Positions 10,189-21,434 of a stretch of 64,000 nucleotides of DNA are shown here, one piece after another (the first letter of the stretch is position 1; each line of letters opens with the position of its first letter). Under the pieces are notes generated by a model. It saw nothing but the letters and a program-made list of their open reading frames with translations. It searched no databases and was not told the origin of the DNA. The stretch lies in the NCBI GenBank assembly GCA_022036555.1, contig CM039129.1, positions 37,602,051-37,666,050 on the forward strand, given 5' to 3'. The DNA is from Microstegium vimineum (taxonomy: Eukaryota > Streptophyta > Magnoliopsida > Poales > Poaceae). The position numbers and the translations under genes were made by a program.

Positions 10189-11031
10189 GTTTCAGGAACA
10201 GAATTGATGCCCGAGGGTATCGGTGAGCGAAGCATGGTCGTGGTGGTTCACCTATGCTTCTCTTCTTAGTACTGTTAGCCTGTTACCAGTCACGTGATGC
10301 GTGATGACCTCACCCACCCGTCCGCCACAGTTGGAGCTGCCGTTCTGAGCAGAAGCGTGGGAGGCATGCATGAACGGAGAGCAGCTCACCAGTCCTCCAC
10401 AGTTGCTTCACCGCCCGGCCGGCAAGGCGAGCGGGAGAGTCATATGGGCCAAGCCCAAGAATCGGGCATACATGAATGTGGCCCATTTAGGACCTGTTTA
10501 GATTAGAGGGTTTTCACAGGAATTTTAAAGGAACGGAATTCCTTTGTTTTACTGACATCATACACCGTTTGGAATGGAGGAAAGCATCCCGTCATTCCAG
10601 AGGAAAGGAACCGCATGCTTCACAATACACGGGAAAAAAGAGCATCCACCGTGAGCTATGGTTCTGTGGAAGACCGAGGCGACTCAAAGGAAAATAAGCA
10701 TTTGCCTGACCATTAGAATATGTCGGACCAACGTCAAACGTGTCAGTAGCATACAGATGCAATTTCGTTTGAATGCTATCCACTCATGGGACTCAAATTA
10801 ATCTAGTTTCCTGTGTTTAGGATACCTGAACTCCAAACACGTTTTGGTAAAATATTCATGTGTTTTTCATTCCTCTGTTTTTCTACTACATGCAAATTCA
10901 TTCTATTCATGTAGTTTTTTTATTTCTCTTTTTCGTATTCCTTTGTTTCAAAGATGTCCTTATTGTCAGAGTCTGAGAGACGATAGATGCACACAATAGC
11001 TACTATTAACTTGAGCCGGTCACTTGTAACA

Positions 11032-11085
<54 letters not shown>

Positions 11086-11203
11086 TATTATAATAATTAA
11101 AGTCACACTCAATTTTGTCGACACACATCACTGATTCAAATTCAATAAGCATATTTATTTACATAAAAAAGCAGAAAACACCACCGCTTTTAAAAAAATA
11201 TTT
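10189..11203. other. Unit B copy of unit A flank, with MITE and (AAT)n
   Basis: Collinear with unit A 4720-5900. It holds the empty site of the 160-bp hAT MITE (10358-10372), the shared MITE at about 10490-10960, an (AAT)n tract at 11028-11095, and the probable 3' UTR of peptide gene 2 from about 11100. No gene seen before 11204. Confidence 0.6.
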
Positions 11204-11857
11204 TTATGATAAAATAATAGGAGGGCAGCGGCAGGTTGACTGGCAAAGCTCCATCGTCCCATAACAATGGTTCTCCGAACAACAATAGCAAGTAACTTTA
11301 AAGAATGGCCAGTTGTCGCAGGTCACTTCCTTGCAAGGGCACACATGAACAACATCCCGACCTGCATGCACACATAAGGACATTATTTTACTTAAACAAT
11401 TCGGTAAAGTAAACCTAAGAGCATCTCCAATGATTTTGTATATTTTAATTGGCAAAATTAAGAGTTTGTCAAGTCCCAACTAAATATGACAAAGATAAAA
11501 AGAGTCAATCTTCAACGGTTTAGCAAAATTGACTTGACAATTAACAAAATTGACTTGACAATTACCAAAATTGTGGAAATTGTTGCGGCGATTACCAAAA
11601 TTGGTCGAGCGCGGAAAATGCCAAGCGCGATCCGCTAGGCATATATGCCAATCCTTCCCAGTAAATTGTCAAGTTAACAAAAATGCAAAGTCTATTTGCC
11701 AAACCGTTGGATAAAAGTTTTTTAGACTTTTTTGCAAAAACAAGAATACAAAGCCCCTAACTTTGCATTATCTTGTTTGTTGTGCACTTACAGTGGGTAG
11801 GAATCATGAAACATCCCAGGATCACCATCAAGAGTACAACCGCCTTCTTCCTTCCAT
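11204..11857 (-). pseudogene. MEG-like cysteine-rich peptide 2, signal exon frameshifted
   Basis: Exon 2 (11204-11361) is intact: the CPC start, the CYCC core and the CRC ending are all present. Exon 1 (11792-11857) has lost one base after the seventh position of 'GGAAGGAAG' relative to the other copies. Reading from the usual ATG (11857) therefore reaches TGA within ten codons. An in-frame downstream ATG could still start a shortened signal segment of 12 residues (MVILGCFMIPTH) with the correct splice phase, giving about 64 residues, but it lacks the basic N terminus. The intron is enlarged by a MITE (11419-11757). Likely a pseudogene or a weakened allele. Confidence 0.7.
11419..11757. mobile_element. 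Tourist-like MITE in the intron of peptide gene 2
   Basis: Inserted in intron DNA that is continuous in the other four copies. It begins GAGCATCTCCAATG and is bordered by TAA-like trinucleotides (right copy 11758-11760), as in PIF/Harbinger elements. The interior 'ccaaaccgttgga' and 'ttgccaa' motifs recur in the element at 12394-12712. Confidence 0.6.
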
Positions 11858-12020
11858 TGTAGTTTTCACCGTACAAGGATTTTCTCTCAGATCAGAGATT
11901 CAGAGATTGATGTATATATGTATGTATATGTTTGACTACCGAATGCTTGCTGCAAGGTTCATCTATACCCCTATATATATGTGAAAGATAATTGTCTATA
12001 TCTAGCAAGAAGTGATGAAA
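11858..12020 (-). promoter_or_regulatory. Conserved upstream block of peptide gene 2
   Basis: Same block as before peptide gene 1: TATA-like CATATATATAGGGG on the - strand (+ 11970-11982), then TTATCTTTCAC. It is well conserved although the coding exon is frameshifted. Confidence 0.45.
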
Positions 12021-12393
12021 GGAATGCTAGTGGCTGAGCTGCTAATATTTATATATAGCCAGCTAACAGATCACAGCTAATGTTAGCCAGGTACGTAATA
12101 ACTAACATTAATTAGCTATAGTTGTGCAATTCGGTCGACTCTGGCAAAGAATTAACTGCAAGGTTCATCTATACCCCTATAACTAACATTACCTGTAATA
12201 ACTTATTAGCTAGTAAACCTGTTTGGATCCAAATCAGTTAATTCTTTGCATATACTCTCTCGATCGTAAAATAATGCAATTATATAGAACAATCCTATAT
12301 TGAAATACTCCCTATATGTCAAGTTTGATCAAATTTATTTAAAAAATCCATAATATTTATTGTACAAAAAAGATACCCATTAGTTTCGTCATA

Positions 12394-12712
12394 ACTCCAA
12401 CGGTTTTGCATTTTTTTTTGGCAAAAATAGAAATTTACCAAGTCCCAAATAAATATGCCAAAGGTAAAAAGAGTCGATCTCCAACGGTTTCCCATTATTC
12501 ACTTGACAAAATTAAAAATTATACTTGAGAGTAGCGCGCGGGGCAATTTCCAAGTGTAATGCGGGTTGGCATATATGCCAAATATCATCTGGTATTTGCC
12601 AAGTTAACAAAAATGTCAAGCCTATTTGCCAAACCGTTGGATAGGAGAATTTTAGATTTTTTTTACAAAAATAAGAATGCTAAACTCATTTGCAAAACCG
12701 TTGGAGATGCTC
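12394..12712. mobile_element. Tourist-like MITE, second copy
   Basis: Ends CTCCAACGGTTTTGC and GCAAAACCGTTGGAGATGCTC are inverted copies; the left end lacks the outermost bases. In unit A the site is continuous (about 6990-7010) but a few target bases differ, so insertion was imprecise or followed by a small deletion. Same family as 11419-11757. Confidence 0.65.
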
Positions 12713-13833
12713 TTAATATGCTAATTTGGTGTCATAAACGTCATCATATTTTTCCTATATACTTGGTTAAACTTTAGGCACCTTAATCCGGAATGCATCT
12801 AGAATTGTATTCTTTTTCCTATATACTATTACCTCCATGATCCAAACATGATCTAAATCAATAATGATCTTTTTCCTATATACTATTAGCTCCATGATCC
12901 AAACATTATCTAAATCAATAATGATCTACTTTCTAGTAGCCTAATTTCTTCCAATTTTGTGGTAACTAAAACAAGCAATGACAATTAGGCGTGGACGAAA
13001 AGCTCGTAACTTGCTAGCTCGCTTGACTCGCTCGTTAGTGGCTCGGCTCATTTTAATTTTTAATTAATGAACCAGCCTGTGCTAGCTCGGTTAATTAACA
13101 AGCGAGCTCGAGCCAGCTCGCAAGCCAAAACGAGCCAAGGTAATAGCCCAATATGGTAAAAATCTAATAAAGACAACTTTAAATAGTCCACATATCCCTC
13201 TGCCCACTGGCGGAGCCATACTTGGAAACAAGAGGGTCCATCGGTACTAATTTCTTGTTTAATACGCACAATTATTAATTTTAACCAACAATTTAATAGC
13301 TGCTCAGTGGAGTTTCCAGTTAGCAAGGAGGGGCCATGGCCCTCTTTGGCCTACATGTAGCTCCGCCTAAGCCTGGGCAAAAAAACCTTGACACCCGAAC
13401 CCGAGGTACCCGATCCTAAACTCGGATAGTGATTTTATTATCCGAAATTAGTTTGGGTAATTCGGCTAATATCCCCCGGTACCCAAACTACCCGAACTAC
13501 CCAAAGTTTTGTACGTGTTTTTATATTTATGATGTGTTGTTAGTTGAACACTTAAACATGTCACTTTATCAAAATATAATTCTCTATTTTTTTAACAAAT
13601 AACTATAATAAATGATTATCTATAAATTCTTGTTAAAATTCTATACAATTGTTGCTGAAATTATGTATAAATTGCTACCAAAATTTTATTTAGTTTCCTG
13701 TTTTTTTTGTAAATTTGGTATATCGGGTAATACCCGAACCCGAATTCGAATTATCGGGTACCCAAAATTTCAGGTAGTGTTTTTTCGGAACTAATATCGG
13801 GTAACAATTTTCATTATCCGAATTTTGAATTAC

Positions 13834-15095
13834 TGTAAGGACCTGATTAGCCTAGAGGGGGGGTTGAATAGGCCTGTTTTAAAACAACTTGCAACCTTCT
13901 GTCAGACATAGGCCGACACTGCCAGGTTGGGGGCCGGCACTGTCGGGGTGGCCGACACTACTGGTCTCAGGGCAGCAGTGCTGGTCACCAGAACAAAACG
14001 TAACACAATTCAAAATGTAAAGCTAGTATGTAAATTGTGTTTGAATAGAAACCTTTCTAGAGGTGTAGAGAACCTCTAGCACCACCTGAAAGTGGTAGCA
14101 ACACACCCACCGAGTAGATCGGGTCCAAACCCTAAAATTCACCTTGCAAGCAATATATATCAAAGTAAAGTAACAAGCACACAGTGACACAAGATTTGAC
14201 CCGTGGTTCAGCTCGCCACCAAGGCTTGCCTACGTCCACGTTGTTGAGGTTCGTCACACAAGGCTCAAGCTCGCCACACAAGGCTTGCTTTTTCCTCGGT
14301 CTCAAGTCAAGGGAGTGAACCCTTAAGATGAGAGAAGTGTATTAGCAAATGATGGGTGATACAAACTTCCCTAGGTTGCCACACGAAGGAGGCAAGCTCA
14401 AGGGAAACCTCTAGCCGGCTAGGAGCAAAGCTCCAAGAGTAAATAACTCAAACCGCCGGGCACCATGCAAACCAAATGCTTGTAGGAGTGAAGATCCGAG
14501 GGATAAGCTTCTTCTCAAGCTTGGAGGCTCAATCTCTAAAAGAATGATTGGAAATCAATGTGAGAGAGTAGATGAGCACCAAGGGAGAAGGGAGAGTAAG
14601 AAGAAGGCTTCTCTTTCTGTTCTTTCAAAATCTGAGAGTGAGAATGGCAGAACTAGCCGTTGGGGGTGAGTGAGGGGGTAAGAAATACCCCCTTTACTGC
14701 CCACTGGCTGAACAAGTCACGACAGTGCCGGCTTGTAGCCCGGCACTGCCGGCCTGGTAGAAACAACAAGGAATAGATCTTCAATTAGCTGGCTGTTTTG
14801 CCCACTATGTCTGTGGAGGTGTGATGTATTTGGATAGATATGCATTTGATTCACTTGTTGGCATGCATGTTGAATCCCTCTTTATAGTACGACATACCTA
14901 ACTCAATTTCAAAGTATAAAAGAATTTAAACTCCTTTAAGCTTGTTGCCATGCACTTTTGTAATTGGAGGGGTCCGCCAACCTGTTCATTGACCTCCTTA
15001 AGTTTAACCTTCTTGTCATACTTACAAAGTCTCATTAGTCTTCTAATTGCGTTGTCATGTCACCAAAACTCACTTAAGGCTTGATTGCACTTTCA
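13834..15095 (-). repeat. 3' LTR of the 12-kb Sirevirus
   Basis: 1262-bp LTR matching 24618-25881 end to end with scattered substitutions and small indels. It contains two 'GGCACTGCCGG'-type palindromic motifs near 13914 and 13936 and two more at 14722 and 14741. No ORF. Confidence 0.95.
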
Positions 15096-15109
15096 ATTTC
15101 CCCCTTTTT
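15096..15109 (-). promoter_or_regulatory. Polypurine tract of the Sirevirus
   Basis: On the - strand AAAAAGGGGGAAAT lies directly before the 3' LTR, where plus-strand DNA synthesis is primed. More purine runs of the same type (complement of CCCCCTTT) lie at 15660-15667 and 15684-15690. Multiple tracts upstream of the 3' LTR are known for Sireviruses. Confidence 0.85.
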
Positions 15110-15738
15110 GGTGATTGATGACAATACTCTTAGAACTTACAAAAGTGAATAATAATCTGAGACAATGCAAGTCATAGATGTAGGAGCTCCCCCTAAATAT
15201 GTGAATAGGAATTTGAATTTTCAAATTGGCATGAAAAGCCAAGATTCACATATTGGAGTGAAATAGGGCTCCCCGTACATCCATGACTGTTGTGGAGTGC
15301 TAAAAGAGTATCACAAGAATATACGTGATGCATATGAACCTGTCTCAACACAAATCAGAGGGCTTGCTGTTGAGCAGCCCGACACTGCCGGCCTAAGCCC
15401 GGCACTGCCGGCCTGGCTGCAAACAGCATGCTTGCGGAAGCACAAGCACGACCACACAACAAGATATAAATAAAATCTAAAAACAATCTAAGACAAGCAT
15501 GATATATATGAGAGAGTACATGTCCACAAATGACACAAATAAAGTACTTAAGTGACAATATTAGAATAAAATAGTTTTATGTTGCTCTCTCATCTCACAA
15601 ACTAAAAATAAAAGATAACTAGCAGCTGCTGCTCCTCCATGACCGTCGAAGATTGTTGTACCCCCTTTACTTAGTAATTCTCCCCCTTTGGCAACAAGTC
15701 ACCAAAAAGGAGAAAAGAACAAAGCAAAAGAGTACAAA
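15110..15738 (-). other. Sirevirus 3' non-coding region
   Basis: Lies between the extra ORF and the 3' LTR. Two palindromic motifs occur at 15381-15410, and extra purine tracts at 15660-15690. No ORF of note. Confidence 0.7.
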
Positions 15739-17280
15739 CTAGTCGCTGTCCTCCTCCATATGGTCATCATTACCATCTTCATCTTCTTCTTCTTCTTCTT
15801 CATCATCATCATCATCATCATCAGGTGCTGTGAAGTGAACACTGGGAGCTGATGCACGCTTGCTGCATCTCCTCGTCTGTGGCTGTTCAATCTCCTCCTC
15901 CTCCTCACCCTCCTTATCATCATCATTCTCATCATAAGTAGACTCCTCACTAAGCTGAGGTGTAGGTGTAGGTGGAGGAATCTGTCTGAGTCCCTGCTCC
16001 TGTCTGAGCTATCTGATTTCCAGCCTGGTCAGGTAAGCATGGTCATTGGCATAGCATATGCCACTGAATATCTTCTTCAAAATCCTACCAAGCTTACCCT
16101 TCTTCATGCCTCTGCTAGCAGCTCTACTGGAGGACTCAGGGTAATCTAGGGCTGCTGCCCTGGTGCTCTCTCTGGGAGGAGTATTCACCTCCTGAACAAC
16201 TGTGGAATGAACTGCCTTCTTTGCTCTGTAAGGCTCATGGATTGTGTCCTTATTGTAGATTCAACCAGTCACCATCTCAATAACAAACATGAGATAAGGG
16301 GCATAGGGAAGCCCCATTCTTGCATCCTCTACTGCAATGCATATCTCATTCCAAAGAAAACGAGCTACTAAAAAAGGTGGTGCTCCACCTCTCATCCTCC
16401 TTAACACATTTTTGGATGTGTTGTAGAGGTTTGAAGCAAATCCCTCCTTGGGATAGAGAGTGGTCCTAAAGAGGTTGTTCAAGATGTAGTACTTGCTCCT
16501 CAAACCCTTCACCAGACCATCTGCATACTGAGGCTCAATGTATAGCTGTGAGATCTCCTCATTGGATAGGCCTCTCTCATCATGAATGTTGATGCACTCT
16601 CTGTCCTCCTCTCCAAAACCAAGAAGGCGAGAAAAGGTCACATAGTCCACTCTATAATGCTGACCCTCTATCATCCAGTGCATCATCAAGTTCTCTTTGT
16701 CAAGATAGTAAGTGAAGTAGAATTGGTGGATGATCTTTGTGTTCCACCCATTCTAGAAACACATCCAGTGATACATGCCAAGCTGCCTGCACTAATTAAT
16801 GACCCTGTCAAACACATGATCTCTCTTTCTCTCTAAGTGCTCCCAATCAACATATTTCATCTTGATAATCTTGGGTTTTGTAGCTTGAAAGAGGACAGTG
16901 ATATAATAGTCAGAATGAAACACATTACAAAATCTGTAATCCACACTCATGTCATTTGGCACATCATAAGGATTAATGGCCCTCTGCTCCTGGACTGTCC
17001 ATCATTGATTTTGATAGTTGATTCTGACCCTGCCAGGATTGTCCTGAGGCTCTCTGACAAGGACCTCCTCAGGATGCTCAACAAGATGTGAGCCATCGAA
17101 CAAAGCCAAGTCTGGAGGTGTCCTAGGGCAGACACCTTGTCTGATTGTTCTCCCTGCCCTCTGCAACTCCTCTTCTTGAATGATCCTTTGCCTGGGATTC
17201 AGGCCATCATCAGCTCTGGGAGTGCGAGCCTTTGACCTTGACACCTTTCCTCTTGCACTACTCGATCCACCGACGTCCAT
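15739..17280 (-). pseudogene. Sirevirus extra ORF 3' of pol, one frame with five nonsense codons
   Basis: One reading frame of 514 codons starts MDVGGSSSARGK and runs to a TAG at 15739-15741. It is interrupted only by in-frame stops at 17002-17004, 16792-16794, 16753-16755, 16261-16263 and 16009-16011, with no net frameshift. The N terminus is basic, Ser/Arg-rich and hydrophilic; a central region with many aromatic residues (around YRVDYVTFSRLLGF) looks globular; the C terminus is a run of Asp and Glu encoded by a GAT/GAG repeat near 15775-15830. I see no signal peptide or clear transmembrane segment, so calling it envelope-like rests on position only. Its function is unknown to me. A Met-rich frame at 15699-15950 is a shadow of the acidic repeat. 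Confidence 0.7.
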
Positions 17281-18143
17281 CTATGCATTAAAAAGGAGTA
17301 AGGGTAAGTTGCTGCACTTAGAATAGTAATTGAAAACCTAGTGGAGAGATTGGACCAAAAATTATAGTCTATGGTGGATTGTAGGAGCCTTGGCAGCAGT
17401 GCTGTGGCCAGGGGTCCGGCACTGCCGGCCTGGTGCAGATAGCACCAATGAAGGCTTCATCGATCCACCATGGAATCTAAGTTTTGTTTGAATCTAACCA
17501 CTAGAGATACATCACCATACATAATGCAACCACTAACAACCTAAATCCCATCTCAAAATCCGTACATTGCATAGATCGACCCAAGTTAGGGTTACAAGTT
17601 ATTACCTTTGAAAGAGAGGGGTGATGATGAAGAAGGTCGGGCTTGAATAGAGCTTGACGCAGGGAGGAAGATCCTCCACACCTCCTCCAATGGCAGCACC
17701 TCCAAAGGGGCAGCACTGCCGGGGGAAGAGAGGGACCTCCGGGCTCCCTAGGTCTCCTTAGGGTTGAGAGAGGAGAGGGAAGGTGTTTCTGTTGGGGGAA
17801 ATTGATTGGGATGAAGTCCCCTCGGGTTTGGGTAGGAGATAAAAGAAAACCCGAGAGGGAGGACTTGGGCCCGACAGGCTCGGATCCTTTAAGTCCCGGC
17901 ACTGCCGGACACCCCGGCACTGCTAGCCTTGCCAGGCAGTGAGGCACTATGCCACATTTATACTACATATTTATGCAATTATGGACATATACCCCTTGCC
18001 ATATGTTGGTCAGTAAGCAAATTATCAATCATACTATGACCACCACATTCAAGTTTCTTTCAAAATTGGTTTTGAAACACATAATTGAGATTTTCAAAGT
18101 TTTGCCTAAGTCGCTAGGTGGACAAACAATTGTGTGCTATAGT
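17281..18143 (-). other. Sirevirus spacer between RNase H and the extra ORF
   Basis: No convincing ORF. It holds three GGCACTGCCGG-type motifs (17417, 17712, 17896). The 148-residue frame at 17501-17947 on - lies over these repeats and looks like a chance ORF. Confidence 0.6.
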
Positions 18144-19792
18144 TCAAACCATGTTACGGGAATCAAGTATATTCAGCTCACTACGCAAAGCACAAAACCT
18201 TGTCTCATCGAGAGGCTTAGTGAAGATATCGACTAGTTGCTTTTCGGTGCTCACATGGCAAGTTGCGATATCTCCTTTTAATTTGTGGTCTCTCAAGAAG
18301 TGATGACGGATGTCTATGTGTTTGGTTCTAGAGTGACTAACAGGGTTATTTGCGAGTTTGATGACACTCTCGTTATCACACAAGAGAGATATCTTGGTGA
18401 ATTGACATCCGAAATCTTTTAAGGTTTGCCTCATCCAAAGTAGTTGAGCACAACATGCGCCGGCTGCAACATACTCGGCCTCGGTGGTGGAAAGGGCTAC
18501 ACAATTTTGCTTCTTAGAACTCCAAGACACTAGGGACCGTCTAAGGAATTGACACGTCCCCGAAGTGCTTTTTCAGTCTACCTTGCAACCGACGTAATCG
18601 GAATCCGAATACCCAAGTAGATCGAACTTAGAGCCCTTAGGATACCATAAGCTAAGGTTAGGAGTAAAAACTAGATATCTCAAAATTCTCTTAACGGCCA
18701 TTAAATGGCACTCTTTCGGGTTAGCTTGAAATCTAGCACACATGCACACACTAAGCATTATGTCCGGCCTAGATGCACATAAGTAAAGGAGAGAGCCGAT
18801 CATGGAACGATATACCTTTATGTCCACGGATTTCCCTCCTTCATCAAGATCAAATATCCATTGGTTGGCATAGGAGTCTTGATTGGCTTAGCATTGGCCA
18901 TTTCAAACTTTCTCAACATATCATGGGTGTACTTGGTTTGGCATAAGAAAGTCTCTTCCTTGAGTTGCTTGATTTGAAAACCGAGGAAGAACTTTAGCTC
19001 ACCCCTCAGAGACATCTCAAATCTTTTAGTCATGATCCTACTAAACTCATCACAAAAGGATTGGTTAGTACTACCAAATATTATGTCATCGACATATATT
19101 TGGCACACAAAGATATCATTATTGAGCTTATGAGTGAAGAGAGTAGGATCTGCTTTGCCTATTTCAAAGCCTTGTTTGATCAAGAAATCCTTAAGGCATT
19201 CATACCATGCTCTTGGTGCTTGCTTAAGCCCATAGAGCCTTATGGAGCTTGAAGACATGATGAGGGAACTTGGGATCTTCGAAACCCGGTGGCTGGTCAA
19301 CATAGACCAACTCTTGGATAGGATCGTTGAGGAATGCATTCTTGACATCCATTTGTTGAAGCTTGAAGTCATGATGGGCAGCATAGGCCAAAAGCATTCA
19401 AATTGCTTCAAGCCTAGCTACCGGTGCATATGTCTCTTCGAAGTCTAGGCCCTCCACTTGAGTTAAACCTTGAGCCACCAATCTTGCCTTGTTCCTTTTC
19501 ACCACGCCTTGCTCATCTTGCTTATTGTGGAAGACCCATTTGGTTCCAATCACATTAGTGTTGGGTCTTTCCACTAATGACCAAACCTTGTTCCTTTCAA
19601 AGCTATTTAGCTCTTCTTGCATAGCCATCACCCAATCCGGATCATCTAGAGCTTGCTCAACCTTGAGAGGTTCCAAAGAGGAGACAAAAGAGTAAAATTG
19701 ATAAAAAATTGTCAAATGTGAACGAGTAGTTACCTCCCTTCGGAGACTCCCAAGTATGTTGTCGACGGGATGATCCTTTTGAATGGTTTGCC
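18144..19792 (-). pseudogene. Sirevirus reverse transcriptase and RNase H (broken)
   Basis: The RT starts near 19690 with VEQALDDPDWVMAMQEE and has the polymerase motif YVDDIIFGST (about 19080-19110). The RNase H segment (18144-18530) has a typical copia stretch (TTEAEYVAAG, the tRNase-H CDNESV and TKHIDIRHHFLRD). Breaks: a frame change between 19793 and 19715, another between about 19400 and 19250, a third near 18860, and a stop at 18573-18575. Each piece is in good reading condition, so the damage is a few point events and small indels. It cannot give one active protein. Confidence 0.9.
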
Positions 19793-21394
19793 TTAATCTT
19801 GGGTGTTCTGTGGCTTCTTTTTGATCAGCTTGGTTATCATACTCATACTCTTCAAGTATAGGTTGTAGGTTCCTTGGAGTAGCAGGAGATGGGCTAGCTG
19901 CTGCCTATCTGCTAGGTCCGGCAGTGCCGGCCACAGGGCAGAGCCCTGACCAGGGAGCACTGCTGGCCCATTTTCTTCAAGTCTCGGGGCAGTAGCTTCA
20001 TCACCTTGAGGTTCCACATCTGTGGCTTGAACTTCTTGTGGCCTAATGTCACCAATAGCCATATTCTTGATTGCTTCACATGGTGGTTCCTCATTACCTA
20101 CAACCACTTGATCAATTTGCTCTACTTGAGAGCCATTAGATTCATCAAATGTCACGTCTATCGCGATTTCAATTTTCCCTAGGGTCTTGTTGAATACACG
20201 ATAAACATGCTCATTTGATCCATAACCAAGAAGAAAACCTTCATCAACTTTAGGTGCAAACTTAGAGGTTTTGGGTCTCTTGTTAAGTATGAAACACTTG
20301 CACCCAAAAACTCTAAAGTATGACACCTTATGTTTGTTACCGGTTAGAAGCTCATATGAAGTTTTCTTCAAGATCTTGTGTAGATAGAGCCGGTTGATGG
20401 CATGGAAAGCGGTGTTGACGGCTTCGGCCCAAAAGATATCCGAAGTCTTGTACTCATCTAGCATTGTCCTTGCCATGTCAATGAGTGTCCGGTTCTTCCT
20501 CTCTACTACACCATTTTGTTGAGGGGTGTATGGAACTGAAAACTCATGCTTGATGCCCTCATCATCAAGGAACTCCTCCACTTGAGTGTTCTTGAACTCG
20601 GTTCCATTGTCACTACGAACTTTCTTGATTTGGAAACCGAATTCTCTTTGTGCTCTTCTAATGAAGGTTTTCACCTTATCTTGCACTTGTGCCTTATCAT
20701 ACATGAAAAACACCCAAGTGAATCGAGTAAAGTCATCAACAATAACTAAACCATGTTTGTTACCACCAATGCTTATGTAGGCCACCGGTCCAAAGAGATC
20801 CATGTGAATTAGCTCCAATGGTTGCTTGGTGGAGACAATGCTCTTTGGTGGGTGAGGTGCACCTACTTGCTTTCTGGCTTGACAAGCGCTACAAATTCTA
20901 TCCTTCTCAAAATGAACATTGGTTAGTCCAAGAATGTGTTCATATTTTAGGAGTTTGGCCAAGTTCCTCATCCCAACATGAGCTAGTCGGCGATACCATA
21001 TCCAACCCATGCTAGATTTTGCCACTAAACAAGTCTCAAGCTTAGCCTTACTTTTGTTGAAATCAACTAGGTAAAGCTTGCCCTTCAAATGACCCATAAA
21101 GATAATAAAGGAATCCTCCCTCTTAAAGACTTCCACACCCTTATCCGTAAAGAGACAATTGTAGCCCATCTCACACAATTGTGAAACCGACAACAAGTTG
21201 TAACTCAACGAATTCACATGTAATACATTTGAGATAGAATGTTCAAGAGTAATAGCCACTTTACCAAGTGCAATCACTTCCCATTTGGAGTTGTCACCGA
21301 AGATGATATTCTCACTTGCATTTGAAGTTGGGGAATATGATGAGAACATACTCTTCTCTCCGATCATATGATTGGTACATCCACTATCAAGCAC
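19793..21394 (-). pseudogene. Sirevirus protease and integrase domains
   Basis: An open stretch of 533 codons. The aspartic protease motif DSGCTNHM is at the start, then a GAG-pre-integrase zinc region (H...CxxC: LAHVGMRN through CSACQARK), then the integrase core with the catalytic triad in MDLFGP, SDNGTEF and GVVERKNRT. The last ~90 residues are low-complexity and end in a premature stop before the RT. The open frame is intact, but in this element it is cut off from gag and RT by frame changes. Confidence 0.92.
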
Positions 21395-21434
21395 CCAACT
21401 TGATCCACCGGAGGAGTATGCCTACAAAACAAGT

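Noticed and set aside
15699..15950. Met- and Lys-rich 83-residue frame on -
   Set aside because: Out-of-frame reading of the Asp/Glu repeat of the Sirevirus extra ORF.
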